Shown here: positions 34,352-37,539 of the stretch, in pieces
Position numbering within the stretch: position 1 is the first letter of the stretch
Layout: each line of letters begins with the position of its first letter
Assembly: GCA_030602705.1 (NCBI GenBank)
Contig: JAUVZF010000037.1
Span: forward strand, 1 to 37,539
Source of the DNA: Planctomycetota bacterium
GTDB taxonomy: Bacteria; Planctomycetota; Phycisphaerae; FEN-1346
DNA length: 37,539 nt
Direction: 5' to 3'
Notes under the pieces: model-generated
Database searches by the model: none
The model's input: the letters and a program-made list of their open reading frames with translations, nothing else
Told to the model about the DNA's origin: nothing
Position numbers and translations under genes: made by a program

Positions 34352-34679
34352 GTTATCACTTGGGTGACGCTTAGGACGTAAGGACGCATCGCTCACGCAT
34401 GTCTGGGCCGGGGGCCGGCACAAGCCGAGCGGTTGAAAGACCCCGTCCCATCTCCCGGAGGAGATGGCAGACGTTTAAGGGTACTTTCGTGGGCGCAGGC
34501 GAGGCCCCAGGAGACCGAACTTAAGGGCAATTCAACTCGGGGTGGTCCCGAGGGCCTGAAAACACGTCAACCGTTGTCGAGGGGAATGGTAGGCCGCGAA
34601 GCGGCACCTCAACACTGCAACGCGGGGTTGCAGAGGGTTGAACGGCTACCTGGTTGGAGGAAGGAAAAGGAGCAGAGCC
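34352..34679 (+). promoter_or_regulatory. Long structured 5' leader, unidentified
   Basis: A 328-nt leader precedes the PEP-CTERM ATG. Visible hairpins are 34448-34467 (7-bp stem), 34536-34552 (6-bp stem) and a three-way-junction-like set. In that set the outer stem is 34567-34572/34636-34641, with arms gccgc/gcggc (34593-34605) and ctgcaac/gttgcag (34615-34633). It does not match c-di-GMP, cobalamin or TPP riboswitch cores by eye. It may be a regulatory RNA of unknown class. Confidence 0.5.
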
Positions 34680-35486
34680 ATGTTGAAGCACACGATTCTT
34701 GTTGCAGCGGTTGCGGGATTGTTTCTCGCACTCGCCGTGATGTTCCTGGGCGCACCGATGGCGGCCAACGCCGGGATTCTTCAGGAGGATTATTTCACCG
34801 AGGCCACCCTTGGTGACACAAGCTTTGTGAACGACTACCCGGGGTTTTGTGTCTTGGACACCGCCAATGACGAAATGGACTTCGCTGGCGACGGCTTGGA
34901 CACTAAGGAATGCGTTATTTACAATGTCGACGCCGGCACTACCACGGGAACGGCCAGCGCCGTATGGACGCTCAGTTTTGACATACGAGCCGATTTTGAC
35001 GACCTGCTCGATGATAATCTTATCAAGATACCTCTCATCGGTAATGGCGGCAACCTGGCCGAGATCTACCTCGAGCCTTCAGGCACCAACGATATGGACT
35101 TTAGCATGGACCAACCCTCCACCGGAGAGACCACTGCCGTTATAGAAGGTTTGGACCAGGACACGTATTATCACGTTGACCTGGTGCTAAACCGTACCGG
35201 CAGTACGTTGACCGACTACTTCGGAGAACAGGACCTGGCCGCCGACGAGGCCGACTTTTGGGTCAACGGTGTTCTTGGGGTGTGGGGCATTGATACGACT
35301 GACGACACACCCGGCCATAATGGTTTGCTAGAAATGGAAATTGAAGGTCGTTACGGGGAGGAAGCAGGCAGCCTTGACAATTGGGTGGTCCGCGACGAGG
35401 CGTATGTCGTGCCCGAGCCGGCCACGCTGGCCCTGCTGGCCCTCGGCGGCCTGGGCGCACTCACGCGGCGTCGTCGCCGGGCGTAA
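34680..35486 (+). CDS. PEP-CTERM sorting domain protein
   Basis: A 268-residue exported protein. A signal peptide (1 to about 31, ending AANAGI) is followed by an acidic, Thr/Asp-rich body with no recognised catalytic motif. The C-terminal tail is PEPATLALLALGGLGAL plus an arginine-rich end, a canonical PEP-CTERM signal. AAGGAG lies 7 nt before the ATG at 34680. Base composition is less GC-rich than nearby genes, hinting at possible transfer. A strong terminator follows 67 nt after the stop. Confidence 0.85.
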   Translation: MLKHTILVAAVAGLFLALAVMFLGAPMAANAGILQEDYFTEATLGDTSFVNDYPGFCVLDTANDEMDFAGDGLDTKECVIYNVDAGTTTGTASAVWTLSFDIRADFDDLLDDNLIKIPLIGNGGNLAEIYLEPSGTNDMDFSMDQPSTGETTAVIEGLDQDTYYHVDLVLNRTGSTLTDYFGEQDLAADEADFWVNGVLGVWGIDTTDDTPGHNGLLEMEIEGRYGEEAGSLDNWVVRDEAYVVPEPATLALLALGGLGALTRRRRRA

Positions 35487-35552
35487 GTGGCGTACGCCGT
35501 AAAGGTTGGATATGTAACTGGGCCGGTTTGGCCGGATAGATGAGCAATAAAG

Positions 35553-35591
35553 GCGGGCGGTCCACCGGGGATCGGTGGCCGCCCGCTTTTT
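35553..35591 (+). terminator. Rho-independent terminator after the second PEP-CTERM gene
   Basis: A 13-bp stem with one bulged T (gcgggcgg and ccacc paired with ggtgg and ccgcccgc) is followed by five T (35587-35591). It lies 67 nt after the stop. This is the clearest terminator in the window. Confidence 0.88.
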
Positions 35592-35605
35592 GCCTTGACG
35601 CAAGG

Positions 35606-35662
35606 GTGCGGGGTGTCCTCACCCCGCACCTGGTTGGCGTGCGGCGTGAGGACACCCCGCAC
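35606..35662. repeat. 16-bp inverted repeat
   Basis: gtgcggggtgtcctca (35606-35621) and tgaggacaccccgcac (35647-35662) are perfect inverted repeats around a 25-nt loop. It lies between the terminator and the next promoter module. No function is apparent. Confidence 0.6.
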
Positions 35663-35726
35663 GCCCGAGCCCGACGTCGCCAGCCCCCAGGCTTTTCAAC
35701 AGAGCACTCCTGGAACCTTTTTGCCT

Positions 35727-35838
35727 CAAAAAAATCCGGCGGGCCGAAATTTTGTAACCCCTTGCGCAGCAACGGCTTAGGAGCCCCCGGCGCTGCCCCC
35801 CTCCCGGCATTTGCTTTTCGCCCGTTTTGTGCTATACT
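35727..35838 (+). promoter_or_regulatory. Promoter module of the autotransporter-repeat gene
   Basis: TTGCTT (35811-35816) and TATACT (35833-35838) are 16 nt apart, with an extended -10 TGn. The upstream box (caaaaaaa at 35727, ccgaaatttt, taacccctt) begins 67 nt before the -35 box, the same distance as in the 34243-34351 module. Confidence 0.65.
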
Positions 35839-36068
35839 ATGGTTGTAATGGGGGAGACCATTTGTGGGGATAGCACTCCTGAAGTATCACCTGTGTTGGC
35901 GTACGCGGTCGCCAGGGTACGGGTCCGTATGAACACGGCGCCCAGTCCATAGGGACCCGTACCGGGCCAGGGTGGTTGGCGTTGTCATTCTGAGGCCCGC
36001 TTGCGGGCCGCGCAAAAGAGAAGCGGTGCTACTCTGCGAAGCACGAGAAACCAAGGGAGGGAGAGAAA
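35839..36068 (+). promoter_or_regulatory. Structured 5' leader of the autotransporter-repeat gene
   Basis: The 230-nt leader contains a perfect 11-bp stem (35916-35926/35953-35963) around a 26-nt loop, and a second hairpin ggcccg/cgggcc at 35994-36009. A GGGAGGGAGAG ribosome site is just before the ATG. No known riboswitch was recognised. Confidence 0.45.
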
Positions 36069-37539
36069 ATGTTCTCGAAACTGAGTGTTCTTGGAACGAT
36101 GGCTCTGGCGGGGGTGCTGGTGCTGGGCAGCGCGGCCCAGGCGGATACTTATCAATGGGACGGGGGCGGTGTCGGCAGCGATGTTTTGACTCCGGAAAAT
36201 TGGGACCCCGACGGCGTTCCGGCAGAACACGATACAGCCGTCGTGCCCGGTGGCTACTCGGTCAACATGAACAGCGATTGGCCGGTGGCGGGCCACACAG
36301 CGGGCCGCGGACTGACCTTGAGACTGGGCACCACAGGCACCGGGGAGGCTGTCTTGACACAGACGGCAGGCAACTTGGATTGTTTTCGGAAAAACATCGA
36401 AATAGGCACCGGTACCGCCGTCGGCACCTACAACATGCAAGGCGGCAGCATTGACTCCGGCTTCCATACTGGCGGCTGGTATCCTGAGGTGTATATCGGC
36501 AACAATAACAGCGCCGCCGCCGCCCCCAGCGGCTTCATCCAGGACGACGGCGCGGGCGACGTCATCTTCAAGAAACTAACCCTCGCCTCCAGTGGCGACA
36601 ACGCCAAGGCTTATTACGAGATGAACGCAGATAGCGGCATGCTATTGTTCGGACAGTACGGTATGTATCTTACCGTCAGCGGCTCAGGACAAGAGGCTGT
36701 TTTCACGCAGACCGACGGCACGGTCTCGACCGGCGACTGGCGAGAGAATACGATCAAGATGGGCGGTGGTGTCGGCGATACCGGTTCGGCGATCTACAAC
36801 CTCGATGGCGGAACCTTCGAAGTCGGAACGGTCCGCACCGCGGGCGACGGCAACTGGGGTTTCGAGTTCCAAAGCACCACGAATACCTACGTTGACATCG
36901 CCGGCGGCACGCTCGTGCTCGCGGACGAACTCGGAAGCCACACCGGCACGTGGGACTACGCCGGCTTCACCTCGGCTTACGGCATGGCCAATTTCCGCGC
37001 CTTCGGCGAAGAGATCACCGAGGCCTTCCAACTGGAGTTCACGCCGACAATCCTAGACAGCCGGGGCTTCACCACAGGCGATGCGACGGGGCCACACGAT
37101 GCGACCGCCATCACCGCAATCCTCGCGCTGGCGCTCACGTGGGACGCCGACACCGGCGCCGCCGGCGCCCAGGACGGCGACGGAGCGTGGATCGGCGGCG
37201 GCGAGAACTGGTGGGACGGGGAAGGTAACGTCGCCTGGGACAATACGAAAAAGGCCGGCGCCGCGTTCGGCGCCGGCAACGCCACCGCCGACCCCACCGT
37301 CACGGTCGACGTCACCGGCGTCACCGCGGGCCGCATCGTGTTCGATGACGCAAACGGCCACAAGTACACACTGACCGGCGGGACGATTACACTCGAGGGC
37401 GACGCGCCGACCATCGAGGCCAACGTGGACGCCCGCATCGAGTCGGTCATCGACGCCGGGACCGCAGGATTCACCAAGACCGGCCCGGGGACGCTGGAAC
37501 TGACCGGCGCCAACACCTACAGCGGAGTCGCCGTGGACG
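36069..37539 (+). CDS. Autotransporter-associated beta-strand repeat protein, 3' end outside window
   Basis: An open frame with no stop to the window end: 490 codons, so the protein is incomplete here because the window stops. It starts MFSKLSVLGTMALAGVLVLGSAAQAD, a signal peptide. The body is rich in Gly, Thr and Ala with repeated TQTAGNLD and FTQTDGTVSTGDW-like segments. GFTKTGPGTLELTGANTYSG, the autotransporter-associated beta-strand repeat, occurs near the right edge. Such proteins form extended beta-helices at the surface; in planctomycetes they often end in PEP-CTERM or another C-terminal sorting signal, which would lie beyond the window. Confidence 0.8.
   Translation, partial: MFSKLSVLGTMALAGVLVLGSAAQADTYQWDGGGVGSDVLTPENWDPDGVPAEHDTAVVPGGYSVNMNSDWPVAGHTAGRGLTLRLGTTGTGEAVLTQTAGNLDCFRKNIEIGTGTAVGTYNMQGGSIDSGFHTGGWYPEVYIGNNNSAAAAPSGFIQDDGAGDVIFKKLTLASSGDNAKAYYEMNADSGMLLFGQYGMYLTVSGSGQEAVFTQTDGTVSTGDWRENTIKMGGGVGDTGSAIYNLDGGTFEVGTVRTAGDGNWGFEFQSTTNTYVDIAGGTLVLADELGSHTGTWDYAGFTSAYGMANFRAFGEEITEAFQLEFTPTILDSRGFTTGDATGPHDATAITAILALALTWDADTGAAGAQDGDGAWIGGGENWWDGEGNVAWDNTKKAGAAFGAGNATADPTVTVDVTGVTAGRIVFDDANGHKYTLTGGTITLEGDAPTIEANVDARIESVIDAGTAGFTKTGPGTLELTGANTYSGVAVD

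Noticed and set aside
34352..34679. c-di-GMP (GEMM) or cobalamin riboswitch
   Set aside because: A GGTGACGC stretch suggested it, but the conserved core motifs of these classes are not present.

Overview
The window is GC-rich bacterial chromosome from a planctomycete-like organism, probably near the Phycisphaerae. This is inferred from gene content: three exported proteins with PEP-CTERM or autotransporter-type features, a DUF58/BatA membrane pair, a Tat-exported Gfo/Idh/MocA dehydrogenase, a ThuA-like protein, an exported PQQ-type beta-propeller and an actinobacterial-type LeuB. Intergenic DNA is unusually full of short palindromic repeat families. No rRNA, tRNA, CRISPR array, transposase or phage gene was seen.

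Layout. Positions 213-6152 (+ strand) hold rsmD, a DUF58 protein, a BatA-like membrane protein, a small retroviral-type aspartic protease and a CCA-adding enzyme. Positions 6188-22046 (all - strand) hold the classic fatty-acid/phospholipid operon rpmF-plsX-fabH-fabD-fabG-acpP-fabF (read right to left). Upstream of it are alaS, an orphan nucleotidyltransferase, an HtrA-type protease, recA, thpR, a PfkB sugar kinase and an unusual kinase-methyltransferase fusion. A divergent promoter then opens a radical SAM/SPASM gene (22204-23622, +), followed by an exported SH3-domain protein, a PEP-CTERM/DUF4114 protein, leuB and a DUF2442 gene. The 29318-34002 block encodes three exported proteins of the kind planctomycetes use on complex carbohydrate. 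The right end carries a second PEP-CTERM protein and an autotransporter-repeat protein that runs off the window.

The most unusual signal is architectural. The fab operon is interrupted after fabH by a HicB/DUF4926 pair, and a 22-codon duplicate of the fabH 3' end lies on the far side of the pair, just before fabD. The same arrangement occurs at leuB: its last 13 codons and stop are repeated beyond an inserted DUF2442 gene. Two small antitoxin-like cassettes, each bracketed by a duplicated gene 3' end, suggest a micro-island insertion process that keeps the host gene intact.

Two further patterns stand out. Several genes end inside palindromic repeats sharing a TAGCCGC core, so that the repeat supplies or touches the stop codon. 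The three exported PEP-CTERM/autotransporter-type genes have closely similar promoters with a 16-nt spacer, and two of them share an upstream box at the same distance and a long structured leader.
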